Shown: piece by piece, positions 1 through 12,486 of the stretch
How positions within the stretch are numbered: position 1 is the first letter of the stretch
Layout of the letters: each line of letters starts with the position of its first letter
DNA from: Porodaedalea pini
Lineage: Eukaryota; Basidiomycota; Agaricomycetes; Hymenochaetales; Hymenochaetaceae
Direction: 5' to 3'
Assembly (NCBI GenBank): GCA_002794775.1
Contig: NBAY01000032.1
Location: 372,001 to 436,000 of the forward strand
Length of the DNA stretch: 64,000 bases
Notes under the pieces: generated by a model
The model's database searches: none
Told to the model about the DNA's origin: nothing
The model's input: the letters and a program-made list of their open reading frames with translations, nothing else
Position numbers and translations under genes: made by a program

Positions 1-23
1 TCAAGTATAACTGCTTCTTCAAC

Positions 24-1082
24 ATGTCGAGACGAACACAACCTACCATCGAGGATGACTTTGACGATGACACGGATCTGCCGTTCCCATCCAGGCCGCT
101 CCCGGACACTGGATCTAAGGGCGCGCTCATACAATCCATCGACTCCGATTCAGACGATACTGCCGACGACGTTGAGCCAAGCTTTAGCAGACCACCCTTC
201 AATCCTGGGCCAGCAAGCCCATCACAACTACCGCCAGGCTTTGGTGTACCCCTGCCATCCTCAGGACCGACTGTGTCGGACTTGACACCGTACAAGAGGT
301 GAGTTGCCAGCGGCCGATCGTCTACAGCAGTCTTAATATATAATAAAAACATTGACGGATCGGCAGGTGGACGTGTATCTATCCTATCTATATCGACGCC
401 AAGCGAAGATTTGGGACGGGTTCACGGCGCGTTGCGCGCACAAAGGCGGTATGGTGGCCGCTCAGCAAGGACATCGCGGACGCATCGACGCGCCTCGGGC
501 TCGGCACGTTACACGAGGTGCAGAAGAGTCACCCGAGCGACTGGGATAACCCCGGGCGCGTCCGCGTGCAGTGGAAGCGCGACGGCCGGCTCGTCAATGA
601 GCGCATAAAGACAAGTGCGTGTTTGCGGTTTGCATCGTCGATTTGAGGTAACTGAAGTAAGTGTGCACGCGCTGGCTTTTCTTATTGTATATGCAGAGAA
701 GCAGCTGCTTGAGGCGATCGCGTTCTACATACAGGGCGTCAAGCCCGAACTCATTCCTAAGCCGCCTTTCGATACGGCGACTACCGTGGACGCGGAATCT
801 GCGCAGGCAGTTGGTAAACAGACGCTGTCCAAAACAAAGCCAAAGACGAAGGGGAAGGGGAAGGACAAGGTTACCCCGCAGCCTGCACGAAAACGTCTAC
901 CTCAAACCCCGCAGCCACAGCCGCCCCTCGCAAGTAGTGTCTCTGCATATTCGCCGGCGTTGCCGTCCGGTGTGCTGGTCGACACGGTGAAGGCTGGCTT
1001 AAATGCCGCTGCGGCCGAGAATGCTGCCGCGCCGCCGGGTAGCGGAAAGGGAAAACGGAAGGTGGTGAGAGTGAGAGGATAA
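24..1082 (+). CDS. SRP19: Signal recognition particle 19 kDa subunit (SRP19/Sec65 family)
   Basis: Three exons, 24-298, 367-614 and 697-1082, join in frame to 302 aa. Exon 1 encodes an acidic, Pro-rich N-terminus. Across the first junction the protein reads YKRWTCIYPIYIDAKRR, the SRP19 signature, followed by a KAVWWPLSKDIADA segment, HPSDWDNPGRVRVQWKRDG and, in exon 3, a LLEAIAFYIQGVKPE helix. The tail is Lys-rich and ends GKGKRKVVRVRG. SRP19 binds SRP RNA helices 6 and 8 and helps load SRP54, so the role is co-translational targeting to the ER. The protein is longer than human SRP19 (144 aa) because of N- and C-terminal extensions like those of fungal Sec65. Introns are 68 and 82 nt with GT-AG ends. 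The start is the first ATG in frame; anything upstream is outside the window. Confidence 0.93.
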
Positions 1083-1905
1083 AGTGTAGAAACATTTTTT
1101 GTGTTTTTGTATGTTTGTGTTGGCTACTACATATACCACATCGCTTGTCAATGGACATTTCACGGGACGGACGCGACTTTCACTTGTGCTTCCGCTGCCA
1201 TTACCAACTCCCGCACAGACAGACTACCTAAGCACTGCAATATGCCTGCCTCTCGAAAGTGCGAAGCCCTTCGTAATGAACTAGCCATGTCCAATTCCTG
1301 CTGCGAGCTATCTATTGGACGAAGAGTGGCTGACGCTGAAATGAAAGTTTTGCGCAGTTCCGTTCAAACCTGCGTCTTCTAATGTCTCTTCTCTCATCTG
1401 CCGTTCTTCTGAAAACAACATAAGCCAGCTTGTTCTTCTATGAACTCCGCGCTGCCGCCTGCCAAAAACCAGGACGCCGACTTGCATCATAGGCAAGAGC
1501 CCTCTTGCCTCTTCAATTATGGGGAAGACCTTGAATTAATCGTCCTCAAGATCACATCTGTATGTCCTCTATGCTCGGGCCTCGACTGCTTCAAATGACT
1601 TATGAACAAGGCTATGTCTTTTTTTTACGGTGTCGTGTGTTTTCGGACTCGGAAGCTGACCTATTTCTGAGCGTGCTTTGTGTTCTTGCTCAAGGACCGC
1701 GTGCTCCGCAAGCCTCATGTCTTCCAGCCTCCATTGTCGTGCATCGTAATAAGACCCAGCCTCAATGGATATTGAAAGCATCTTTCATCCTCTGGAACCC
1801 GGAGCTCAGTGAACGCCCTCACCCTGCGAGCTCCGAGCCAGACTAACCTTCTGTCTTGTGCAACTGGCATCCGGCCTTGACGATCCGCTGAAATTTCTCA
1901 CAAGC
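1083..1905. other. Intergenic, no gene seen
   Basis: This 0.8-kb spacer holds the SRP19 3' region and the chitinase promoter. Only short overlapping open frames occur, on both strands, with no recognisable domain or splice-consistent coding structure. Confidence 0.5.
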
Positions 1906-3718
1906 ATGCCGGGTTCAATATCGTTCAGGACACGGGCCTTGCTGTCTACCCTTTCGTTGTCTGCTTTCTTCTCTGTGACCCTCGGTGTATCGCTGTGCGG
2001 TCTTACAAGCCCTTCTTCCTCTGCTGCCGCGCCGAGCGGAGTGAGCTGCCTCGCCGACACGACCTCCGACGCTATTGCTGCGACGTGGTACGCTGGCTGG
2101 GACAGCGCGAAGTTTCCGTTGACGAACGTCAGCTGGACGAAATATACCCATGTCATCTATTCCTTTGCGTGAGTTTTATTTCCCCCTTCTTTCACAGTAT
2201 CAGAAAATCTCGGAACCTAAATCGCGTATTCTGACACAATAGGGTGACCACAGGCGACGACAGTATGGTGACTCTGGAAGAAAGCGACGCAGAGCTTCTG
2301 CCTACTTTTGTCTCTCTTGCGCACAAGAATGTATGTAAAGAACACACTCTTTTCGATCGAGAATCCGGTCCAGAAATCAATGCTGATATCCTGTCTCTTC
2401 AAAGAACGTGAAGGCAATCCTTTCAGTCGGCGGCTGGGGAGGCTCTCAGTACTATTCAACTGCCGTCAGCGACGAAACGAATCGTACGGCTTTCGTTCAA
2501 GCACTGCTGAACATCGTATCGACATATGACCTCGATGGTCTTGACTTTGAGTGAGATATTCATATGAACCCGCATAGTAATAGACTAATGCTAACGACGT
2601 TGTATTCGCCTCGTCCCCTCGAAAGCTGGGAATACCCTAACGGCGTCGGAATAGGTTGTAACACCAAAAGCGGTATGGACGCCAGCAACTTCCTCTCGTT
2701 CCTTCAGGCGCTGCGGGCGGAACCTGCAGGATCCAACTTGACGCTCTCTTCTGCAACCTCCATCAAGCCGTACAACGGCCAGGATGGAACCCCGCTTACC
2801 GATGTCTCGCAGTTCAGCAAGGTGCTGGACTTCATCTGTGAGTCGCAGTCTCCGCCCCTTCGATAGCATTGCTAATAAATTTTGACCATATCTGGTCTTT
2901 ATCTACATAACAGCAATCATGAACTACGACGTCTGGGGTTCGTGGTCAGCCACCGTGGGGCCCAATGCACCCCTGAACGACACCTGCGCACCGCCCGCCG
3001 ACCAACAGGGCTCCGCAGTGAGCGCCGTAGCCGCCTGGACAGCCGCCGGTTTCCCGGTCTCGCAGATCGTGCTCGGCGTCGCCTCCTACGGGCATTCCTT
3101 CTCCGTCTCAACATCGAACGCACTGGACAGCGCCGGGGCGCTGACGCTGTACCCGGCGTTCGACGCGGCGGACCAGCCGGCCGGCGACGCGTGGGACAGC
3201 ACGGCGGGCAGCACGGACGCGTGCGGGAACCCGACCACCGTGGGCGGGGTGTTCAATTTCTGGGGACTCATTGCGGGTGGGTTCTTGGATGCGAATGGGA
3301 CGGCGGCTGAGGGGATGAAGTATACGTTCGATAACTGCAGTCAGACGGTGTGTATTTCCACGTCGTTTTTCTTTTTCTTTTCCTTTCGTCCAGATGGGGT
3401 TCTCGCTTATCCTTTCCCCCTTTGCTCGACTGTGACTCTAGCCTTACATCTACAACCCGAACACGCAGGTCCTAGTCTCATACGACGACGCAACGTCCTT
3501 CGGTACGCTCTGAGTCCCCCATGTTTCTTATATCCGAATGCTGATGCCATTGTATAACGACAGCCGCGAAGGGGAAATTCATATCTGACACCGGCCTCGC
3601 AGGCTTCGCGGTGTGGCAGGCCGGAGGCGACTCGGACGATATCCTGCTCGATTCCATCCGCGAGGCGATTGGAGACGGGCCTGGGTCCGGGTCCGGGGCT
3701 GCCAGTGGCGGTTGCTAG
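1906..3718 (+). CDS. Secreted GH18 chitinase
   Basis: Seven exons (1906-2168, 2243-2330, 2405-2550, 2626-2837, 2914-3347, 3442-3502, 3564-3718) join in frame to 452 aa. A basic then hydrophobic N-terminus (RALLSTLSLSAFFSVTLGVS) is a probable signal peptide. GH18 landmarks appear in order: WYAGWDS, KAILSVGGWGGS, the catalytic DLDGLDFDWEYP with the third Asp (D166) split by the 2551-2625 intron and the acid/base Glu at about residue 168, then IMNYDVWGSW and a C-terminal GFAVWQAGGDSDD. The enzyme should hydrolyse beta-1,4-GlcNAc chains in cell-wall remodelling or nutrition. No carbohydrate-binding module is visible; the tail is a short Gly/Ser stretch. An upstream in-frame ATG at 1858 would add 16 residues ahead of the signal peptide and is less likely. 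Confidence 0.93.
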
Positions 3719-3742
3719 CCTCTTCAGATTCCTTCATATTTC

Positions 3743-3761
3743 GGGGGGGGGGGGGGGGGGG
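3743..3761 (+). repeat. Poly-G run (19 nt)
   Basis: An uninterrupted run of 19 G residues followed by AGGGAAGGGGGG lies about 25 nt past the chitinase stop. It is a homopolymer/G-quadruplex candidate in the 3' UTR and a likely site of length error in sequencing. Confidence 0.9.
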
Positions 3762-4381
3762 AGGGAAGGGGGGTTCATTTCTCTATTGCTGCGGTTGTTT
3801 CAGAGGGATTTTCATCTGTATGAATAGGTGTCCCTTCTTGCATATGTCCCATTAATAATTTGTGTAAAGTTCTGGAGCTTTGCACGACACGACTTGACGT
3901 ATGTACATAAAGCTAACAACGCTCGCCCATGCTCAATAGCGAAGGAAGAATCAAGTATGTAGAACTAGGAGAGGTCCTCAGGCTGATGAGTGCGATGAAG
4001 TCGTAAGCCTAAGCAGTGATCTTCTCCGAGTCGTCCAGACACTCTCTCGGTCTTCCTAAGAAACGAGACAAACGCACGCCTAGCGGACACAGACAGACAT
4101 TATCATCAGTCAAAAGTACACGACGGTGTTTGTGAGAAACGGGTGTGGACAACGATTAATTCTGTTTAGGGAGGGGGGTATATAATGTACTTGTAACATT
4201 CAGCCTTCTGCGAACCAAAAACGACATAACGCCCGAAAGGAAATTTAAAGAAAAACAGTGGAAGAAAATAAAAATGGTACATCTCTGACTACAGCCCCAT
4301 CCCCACATCAAAACATAAAGAACGTCCCAAAGAAAAGAAAAGGGAAACACACACACATGGGACGGAAAGCCAGTCGGGTCA
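3762..4381. other. Intergenic between convergent genes
   Basis: The 3' flanks of the chitinase (+) and of the F-box/LRR gene (-) meet here. No coding structure seen. Confidence 0.5.
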
Positions 4382-6252
4382 TCAAGCCGTGTTCGCCCTC
4401 GCACGCACGGCGCCCTTCTCCCCTCCGATCTTCGAGAACGGGTAACCAAACGCGCCCGTCGTTGTCGTTGTCGTTCCCTGCTGGCCAGCATCTCCGAGAT
4501 CGATGCCGTGCATGATGACCTCGAGCCCGAGCTCCTGTGCGAGTGCCTGGAGGCGCAGTGCCGCGGTGCGCCGCTCCTCCGCGCGCCGCTGGGCGGCGGC
4601 GAGGCGTCGCGGGGAGAGCTTGGTCGCGGTGCTCGGGGAGTGCGCGGAGAGCGGGCTTCGTCTGGAATGTCGATTGCGAGGGTGCTGAGGGAGGGGTAGA
4701 GTCGCGTGGGTGTGGGTGTGAGCGAGAGAGAGGAGGGGATGGGAGCAACAGATGCGGAGACAGAGGCGGTAGTGTTCGCCCGTGCGCGGGCTACACCGCT
4801 CTCCGCGCTCCCGTCGTCGTCGCCCACCCCCATACCCGTCTCCACATACAGGCTCAACTTCGACGACGCGCGCTTCCGTCCCACGGGGCGGGGAGCCAGC
4901 GGCGACGACGGCGGAGCGCAGGCGCGCGCGCGCAGGAATGCCTCGAGCGCAGCGCACCCCTCCGCGGCGTCGTCCGGGTGGAACGCGCACGAGAGCGTGT
5001 GGACGGGCGAGCCCGCCAGCGCGGGCTGCGCGAGCGTGCTGCCGAGCGCCGAGGTCGGCACGAGCGGCGTTAAGTGCAGCGTGCGCAGGCGCGGGAGCGG
5101 CGGGATGCATGTCTCCGCCTCCGGCCCCGGCCCCGCCGCTGGGCTCAGAGGCGAGGACGCGAGACCCGCGGGGGACTTGCAGGTGGGTGAGAGCGGGGAG
5201 TCGACGACTGAGACTGGGATGGTGCGGGAGGGAGGGATGCGCTGAGCGCGCACGCGGTGATGCTCGACGGGACGCGTGCGAGAATGCGCGCGGTGTGTCT
5301 CTCGTTCGCGGCCGGCGAGATGTGCGCGCACGAGCCGAGGTCCAGCACCTCGAGCGGGCAGCAGCCGCCGGCGTCTGTGCCCGGTCGCTCCGCGTCGAGC
5401 GCGGGCCCGACCCATAGCGGGTCCCCAAGGTGGGTGTCGCGGATCCTGAGGCGCTTGAGGTGCGGGAGACGGAGGAGCTGCGGGAGACGGAGCTCGTGTC
5501 CGAGTACCGGGTGGGCCGGGATGCAGTCGTCTCCCTGGACGATGGGCACGTTCGAGCAGTGCAGCTCGGGCGCGTGGAGCGCAGAGCGGGTGATGCGGGT
5601 GAGTGAGAGCTCTTCCAACTGAGGGAGGGAGAAGGCAAGGGAGACTACGAGTCGCTCTGACCTGCGTCAAAGAAAGAAAAAAAATTAGCAAGATGGAAAA
5701 AAAAAGTGAACGGGTGCAACTCACAGCGGCTCAATTTCCTCCTGCTCCAAATTCACGAGCTTCAGTCTTTTCACCCTTTCCAACACCCGGAAGACAGGAA
5801 GCATGGTTTCTGCGTCGAGCGAGCCGCAGACAGAGATGGCGAGCGAGTCCAAGGACGTGCATTTGGAAAGAAGGGCGGCGAGGGGATCGTTGGCATCAGG
5901 GGAGGCGGGACGAGTGAAGGCATCATAGTCATGATAATCATCGAGATGGGATTTGGTGGAGATGGACAGATCACGGATGAGAGGGTAGTGATGCGGAGGC
6001 ACTGCCTTCAGGAAATCGAGCAGAGCCTCGAGAGATGGGAGCTTGACGGTCTGCACGTGTTAACTTTGTTAGAAAAAAGAGAATCGATGCAGCAAGAGGA
6101 CATACTTTGAAGAGGGTTGGGAGGCACACGGAGTACGACTCGCGGTCTGTGCGTGAGCACGAGCGGACGTCGCGGAGGGGAAGGTTGTCGAGCACGGTGA
6201 GTTTTATTTCGTGCGGAAGGCCGAACCAGTCGAAGGAGTTGATGGACGCCAT
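4382..6252 (-). CDS. F-box / leucine-rich-repeat protein (3' half unresolved)
   Basis: The start ATG (6252) opens a fungal F-box: FGLPHEIKLTVLDNLPLRDV, then CSRTDRESYSVCLPTLFK. Exon 1 (6252-6106), exon 2 (6050-5725) and exon 3 (from 5661) join in frame and give LRR-like segments: HYPLIRDLSIST, CTSLDSLAISVCGSL, LERVKRLKLVNL, LPQLEELSLTRI, LPHLKRLRIRDTHLGD, CPLEVLDLGSC. Exon 3's frame stops at 5145, but LRR-like coding continues in a second frame (LPRLRTLHLTPLVP; LYPSLSTLAIDIPDEA) and then in a third that ends at 4382 (RRLAAAQRRAEERRTAALRLQALAQELGLEVIM). The first switch, around 5150-5260, could be a poorly scoring intron; the second, near 4650, lacks GT donors and may be a frameshift or assembly error. 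Likely an SCF substrate adaptor. The 3' half is very GC-rich, so spurious long ORFs abound on both strands. Confidence 0.72.
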
Positions 6253-8429
6253 TGAGGATTGAAGGCAGAGCATTCGATGGGGGAGAGACGGGTGTGCTGC
6301 TGGGCTTTATAAAAGCGGAATAGGGTGTTGAACGATGGTCCGTGGTGGAAGGCGGGCGGGATAAGCAGCCACTGGAGTCGGCGGGCAGCATGGTCCATCC
6401 TGATCGGAGCACAGTAGCGACGCCTTACTGACGCGAACGCAGCCACCACCTGCACAGCTGTTTGCACCCCCATCTCTCTCGTAATTCGTCCACAGCTCCT
6501 CCTCGTCGCCGACGCTGGCGAGCTGCGAGCCGCGAGATCATTCCTCCTCGTCTGCCGGACCCTCGCGTTTCCACTCCCCGGAAACGCGATTTATGAATAT
6601 TCCACGACTCTCAAGCTCTCTCTCACACTCGCACTGGCAATTCATTATCATCACTCGTCTGTACCTGGCGACCAGGCGTCGGTGGCAGCCTCACTCTCAG
6701 GCGCATCATCATCGCTTTCTGGCAGCTCGCCCCTTCAGGATCTCCCGTCCGGAAGCGCAAGGCCCAACCGCTTGTTTCGCAGCCACGGAGAGCACCGACT
6801 CTCGGGCGGTGACGGCGGCCAACCTCGCTCCGAGCTTCACATATGCTCTTTGAGTAGGATGGGACGGCAACGACGCGTAAACCCTCAGCACTCAGCGGTG
6901 CGAACGGGTTGACTTAGTAGACACGCCAGTCGTTATTTTTTTGGCCGACGCGAACGCAATATGTATCAATACCAACGGCGCTCGATTTCAAGGTAAAACA
7001 GGCGCAAACTTGATATTCCTATGTAAGCGTGAACTACATGACGGTGGCCTCCTGACGACACTAAAGGTACTCCGCTCAGAATAAGCATCGTAGACTGGGC
7101 GCTATTACACGCCTCGATCGCGATCGTGATCAATCAACGCCCACGCATATCATCATCACGTCCCGGTCGACGAAGCGTACTCAGCGCATTTGCCTCCCTC
7201 TCCCGTTTAGTGATGCTGAAGCTATGACTCGGGATTGGGTACGCGCGGGTGTCTACGCGAGGCCGCCCCCGCGTCTTTTTGCACAGATCTGATCATGATT
7301 TCATGGTCATGATCAGATAGATACTCGGGTCGAGGCACCTCGCGATCGCGAAGAAAAACACGTTTGAACTTCTCCTCACCTCTCCCATTTGTATTTGATT
7401 TGATTTTGACCCTTGACACATACAGACTGCGACGCGGGGGCGAGAGGCCTTTTCCGTGGCGTTTCTTTTCATACAGGAGACAGAAAATACATACATCGAC
7501 CGATTACGTGCGCGCGTACCTTTACCTCCTCATACCCCCCTGGTGCGCAATTATTAACGTTGCCTCTCCTTTCTTCTTGTGCGCCAAAACATACGGAGAA
7601 AGCAAACATCTATCAAGTAAAAGCTATCTTCCGAGGTTTGCGGGCCTTATCATCTGACAAGATACTCGCCTCTCACACCAACTAAAAATTCTCTCTCTCA
7701 CTAGTACTTCAATGGTATAACGTACGCGAAACTTCCGGTGGCTTACTTACTACGTGCTATTCCTATTCGCGCAGTGGACGTTAGCGAGAACCCAGAGTAA
7801 CCATGATCTTGGTCAAGATCGTTGCTACTATTAATATTATTATAATTACCGGCCATGCTGGACCGGAGACTGCGCCTCATCTCGTATTCGCCTAATGTTT
7901 TACTAGTGCGTCTGGTGGACTGGCTGGCTGGTTGGCCTTTGCGGCGCCCCTTCTGTGCTTGGGATAGGACTTTGCGGGAAGTCGGCTGTGAGTGGGGAAT
8001 CCGCAATGTTTGTGAGATGCCTGTAGAAAGCGGGAGTCGGGAGTCGTGAGTCTTTCAAATCTCATCTCGTTTCATTAATACGTCCAGCTCAGGCGCGAAA
8101 CGTGAAGCATGAAGCGCGAGAGGGCGGGGGCACAGCGCTTCTTCAGCTTGAAACCCCGCGCGAATATTAATGTCCTGTACGACCAAACGACTAAACTTAA
8201 CCGTGACTATGGGAGTTCAAGTTCACAACCCGCCGCCCGGCGTCCAACGTTCTATGTCTGTGCCCCGTGGCTCTGCGGCTATTGCGAAAAGACTGACTAT
8301 GCCCTATCCCTATGCCCTATGCCTTTGCGGCGCGAGTCGCTCGGAAGCGCGTATAACGTGGAACATGGTGGTACGGGAATGGAACGGACAGGGAATCTGA
8401 GTTAATGGGTAATGTGCGTCCGGCTTTTC
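6253..8429. other. Gene-poor spacer
   Basis: Contains the F-box/LRR promoter and about 2 kb with only short unconnected ORFs and no domain signature. A perfect inverted repeat lies at 7287-7318 (listed separately). Confidence 0.45.
7287..7318. repeat. Perfect 12-bp inverted repeat with 8-nt loop
   Basis: ATCTGATCATGA (7287-7298) and its exact reverse complement TCATGATCAGAT (7307-7318) flank TTTCATGG. It could be a hairpin or a dimeric protein-binding site; function unknown. Confidence 0.8.
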
Positions 8430-8439
8430 GAGCTGTGTG

Positions 8440-8957
8440 CTACGTGCTGCAGATGCCCGATGCTGGATGCCGGGCGCCGGACGCCGAATGCCGCTGCCAC
8501 AGGCCGTCGAAACCGAGCAGGGCTTTGGAGGTGACCTCTTTTAAGAGTTCTGTCCGACTCGGACTTCATTCTTCGGAGGCGGCCGCGCGAGCCCGTTCTC
8601 GTCTTTCGACGATCCGACCCCCCGAAGTGTCCTCACTGGGAAGGACTTTCCAGTGCAATTTTTTTTTCGAAATTCGGGAGGAGACCCAGACACTCCTGTT
8701 TCCCCCCTTCGACCCTTCTTCGTGTTACAGCGGGAGAGGTGGGATGCTATACGAAGCTGCGTAACACAACTTATCCCTTTCTCAGGTTACAAGTTACAAC
8801 TTGCGAGATCTCGTCACTGCTCCGGAGAGGCTTCCGTATTAAGAGAGGGAAAACGCCACGGACGTCTGCGGCTTTCGTTCGCTCGAGTGACTGCTCCTTG
8901 GCCCTGCGACTGCGCGGAGATCGAGACGTTTTCGGAACGCTGGGAATCGTAACATGG
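8440..8957 (+). repeat. Diverged tandem duplication, unit 1
   Basis: Shares an ordered series of blocks with 8975-9470: CGTCGAAACC/CATCGAAGCC, TGTCCGACTC (8551), CACTCCTGTTT (8691), AGAGGCTTCCG, AAAACGCCAC and TTCGCTCGAGTGAC. Spacing to the second unit is about 510-540 bp throughout. The shared order and spacing imply one ancestral tandem duplication with many later substitutions and small indels. No coding function evident; it could be a decayed element. Confidence 0.75.
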
Positions 8958-8974
8958 GAAGGGCCAGCAAACGT

Positions 8975-9470
8975 CCAGCTATTGTGCTGCGGACGTCACT
9001 GCCGCAGACCATCGAAGCCAAAGATGGATATTAGGAGGCGACGTCTCTTAATGAAGTCCTGTCCGACTCCATTTCTCGGAGATGGAAGCATGAATAGGAG
9101 CCCATCTCGTCTCAGACGTTCCGAATAGCCCTGCCCGTGCAACAGCATCGCACCTTCTGTCCACTGTCCTTGGCGTTCGTTTGATCGCAGCAATTTTTTA
9201 AAACTTTTTATTTTCGAAATTTGAGAGGATACACTCCTGTTTTGACTCTCAACCGTTCGTCTTACAATGGAGCACGGGGTACGAGCTGCGTGCTACATCT
9301 TTCCGTCAAATTACGATCTGCAAGTTAGAGAATGACCAGGTCTCGTCATTGCCCTGCAGAGGCTTCCGCTTTGAGGGGGGAAATAAAACGCCACAGTTAC
9401 GGCCTTTCATTCGCTCGAGTGACCCACTCCCTTTCCCTTGCATCGACACGCCGGTTGTCCCTCCATGTGG
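8975..9470 (+). repeat. Diverged tandem duplication, unit 2
   Basis: Second copy of the unit at 8440-8957, with matching blocks at 9060 (TGTCCGACTC), 9232 (CACTCCTGTT), 9359 (GAGGCTTCCGCTTTGAG) and 9411 (TCGCTCGAGTGAC). It is interrupted by small indels. Confidence 0.75.
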
Positions 9471-12400
9471 GGGTAAGTGCTTCGTACAGCTGAGGAACGC
9501 ACGTTCGACTTTGCGAAATTTCCGTGTTCGCCGCACTTACTGTATTTAGGCTCTGCTCTCTGCGTGTGGCGAGACGGCCCACTGAGCCGTGTGCACTGTC
9601 CGCAGTAGTGGTGTGGCTGGAAACTGCCTCCTCGCGGAAGAGTGTGAGCCTGAGGTTTCTTGTGTGGCGTGGAGTGTACCAGAGCGATCTCCGCCTGGTG
9701 CGTGTGCTTAAATGCCTCGGTTGTTTTCATAAGCAGCGCAACTAATGAAATCTATGGGAAAGTTAAGTTCTGGACTCGAGTGGACTATGGCTGAGACTTA
9801 TTTTACTAACAGCCACAATATGAATCACTACCGGCGGGTTCGGTGCGCGTCGCGTAAAGTGTCACCTCATCTGCGATCGTGGATGATTGAGAAATAGAGA
9901 ATGGAAAATCCAACGCGACGCAATCAAGCTATCACACACTCTCGAATCTCTTGATCGCGATTACATACATGTACATGGGTCCCAGAATAAAAATACACTG
10001 GCGGTGATCTTGAATATGCGCGATCTGCTTCTTTCGTGGCGAGAGAGGAATTCGGAAAGTTTCGTAATGCGCGTCTACTACGTAGTAGTACTGCTAGTAG
10101 TACTGCCTTCCGGGGGAGCTCATGCATATGATTGGGAAAGAAAAGGCTAAGGCTAAGTCGAGACATGCTACAATTGGAGGCGTTTGACTTTCTGGTGATG
10201 GTTTCCGAGTTCTTGTCCTTGTCTTGCTTTCTGTGAGACTGCATCTCGCATCTTAGAAGCCTTCGTTTCTGTTGATGCACCGACTCATACCTACCGTGAT
10301 TTGTTGGCTAGTGGGCCTTGTTCTTTTGTGCGTTTGGTGTTAATGACCCCTGTGGTTGGTGTGCGGGATAGCTTGAAGCTATCAAGCTATGGGGCCTTCT
10401 ATGATTTTGTTTATGATCTTGCGATGCACTTCAAACGTTAATATATGCACAATGAGCCGTGATGGATCCGATATCATTGGATTAGTACTGCGCATGTGCG
10501 TTGTCTAGCCGCAGAGCCCAGCTGCGCACTAGAAGCACAGCGATCACGCACGCTATGAGCTAGATATTATAATGCTCTTGTGACTATTATACAGTAGAAC
10601 AACAACCCATGCAACATGAATAAGCCCGCCATCAGGAATCACAACCAGCAAAACTCGTCTCGGGTGTATATGTATCTCCCATCATCACCAGATACCCCAA
10701 ACACCGGAAGTCCTCTTAGCAGAACCAGATGCGCACAACACCGTGACGCACGAGCGCGATGCGGGATGAGGGATATGTGTGTGCACCGCATTCGGCGCCG
10801 CCGCTCTCAAAGTCCGCATCTCATCTTTGACACTTGTTGGTAGGATTTCACAGCGCAACGCGCAGCACCGGGCTGTCCTCTGGTGCGATCGGTGCTCGAT
10901 CATGATCAGCCCTTTCCGTCCCGGTCGCGCTCGCACTGACGATCCGATACACGGGCCTTCGATCACATTGATACCGTAGGTAGACGCTTTATGGGAAGTT
11001 TATCGGAGACTGCGTTCAAACGTTAATGCCGCTATCGTGATGGACGGATCAAGTTGAGAGTGAAGATCCAAGGAAGCTTTCATTTTCGGACCCTTGGATG
11101 TCTGTGCACTTGCAGACCCGCATCTCGCAATTCCTTTTTCCTTGCTCTCTGCACTTGAAACACTGGTCTGAGATATGCCTCTCATTCTGAGAGAGCAGGC
11201 GGGTCGGAAGTGCTCTTTCCCGGTCACCGAAATTATTTGACGGTCGGCAGCCCCGCACTCAAGCTTCGCTTCAATATCAGTCGGCTGAAAAAGAGCTCAT
11301 TCAGTATCTTCCCCCTAACTCAAAGAAATTTTCCGGGAGTCTTGTTAGTCGCCAGAGTCAGCATAGTCAGGCGCTCACAATGAACGAATCTTTTCTGCGT
11401 ACCCTTCATAATTATCTGCTCGCCGCTCATGATGAGGCACTCGTCCTACACATCGATAGAGCCGACGTTCTTCGGCAGGCCCGACAGCTCGGACGCTGCT
11501 GTCGCGAAAAATTGTTCGGGCGTTTCGAGAGTGTCAAGTTTCGGCTGGCAGTCGAATGCAAGCGATTAAGGCTGATCGCGCGTGGCGGCGCACTGCGGCT
11601 GCTCGCTTAAGCAGGGAAATCGTTGAAAGTGTGTATCCAACGAACAGGAGGGTTCATTTAAAGAGGATTCGTAGATAGTACGTTGACGTTGCAGCTTAAG
11701 ATTGCTAGCTGATCAAAGACAGCGAGTGGCTTTCTCAGAGGCGTCTTGTCACTAGGATGGTCGATACAGAGGATACAACCGTTGTATGCATCCTGCAGCA
11801 GAAGTAGTATTAACGGCGCCAAGGTTACAGAACGGGGCACGAAGATCGAGACGTTGAGCGAAAGAAATTGTTGCAGAGGGTCTTCTAAATAATACCGCGG
11901 ACCTCCTAATGATTGCAACGCTCCAAGCCTCCGGTGAATGCGTTCCGTGCTGCCAAGGCGGTAATTTCAATCGATAAAAACCACAAAGAAACTCGATTCT
12001 GACAGAAGTTGTGTGGTTGAGCTATTCGTTCGACAAAAAGAGATGCAGAATTTTCCGCCTATAACACCTGGTCGGTTTAAGGATGGAGTATCCCCTTCTA
12101 GGCGACACTATGCTAAGCCATAAGCTAAGGGGCGCGGTAACAGCATGCTTCAAGGGCGTTCTCTGTCTCGAAATATGGATCTTGCTGGGTGGTTGTATTC
12201 TGCCTAGTCCATAGGGCTGCTTACGATTTGGACGATTTGGAAGGCAGCATGAAGACTCTTCCGACGTCTTTAGCAAGAGCAGTCCAAAAGTCGTTTTTGA
12301 AGAATCAGATACGGAGGGAAGAAGCCGACACGTTGGTGCAATTTCCATGGCAAGATCACCCTGCCATGGATTTGCGAGCTTCACACAGATTCTGCTCTTG

Positions 12401-12486
12401 AACGATGAAAGCATCATAGTCCACCATTATGGCTTGCGTATGACCGAAGCGCACCAATACGATCCACTAAATGACCAGATTTGCAC
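9471..12486. other. Gene-poor spacer (3 kb)
   Basis: No recognisable gene. Two short ORFs could be remnants: 11380-11610 (+, 76 codons, basic) and 12189-12401 (+, 70 codons, with DDLEGSMKTLPTSLARAVQK). Neither shows a known domain or convincing exon partners. Confidence 0.4.

Noticed and set aside
2541..2630. Chitinase with catalytic DxE changed to ExE (reading DGLDFE)
   Set aside because: The codon is split by the 2551-2625 intron; correct splicing gives GAC, restoring the canonical DFDWE.
4537..5622. Several plus-strand ORFs of 120-210 codons
   Set aside because: Arg-rich shadows in GC-rich DNA opposite the F-box/LRR gene.
12189..12401. 70-codon ORF with protein-like composition
   Set aside because: No partner exons, conserved motif or plausible start context; noted only in the spacer entry.
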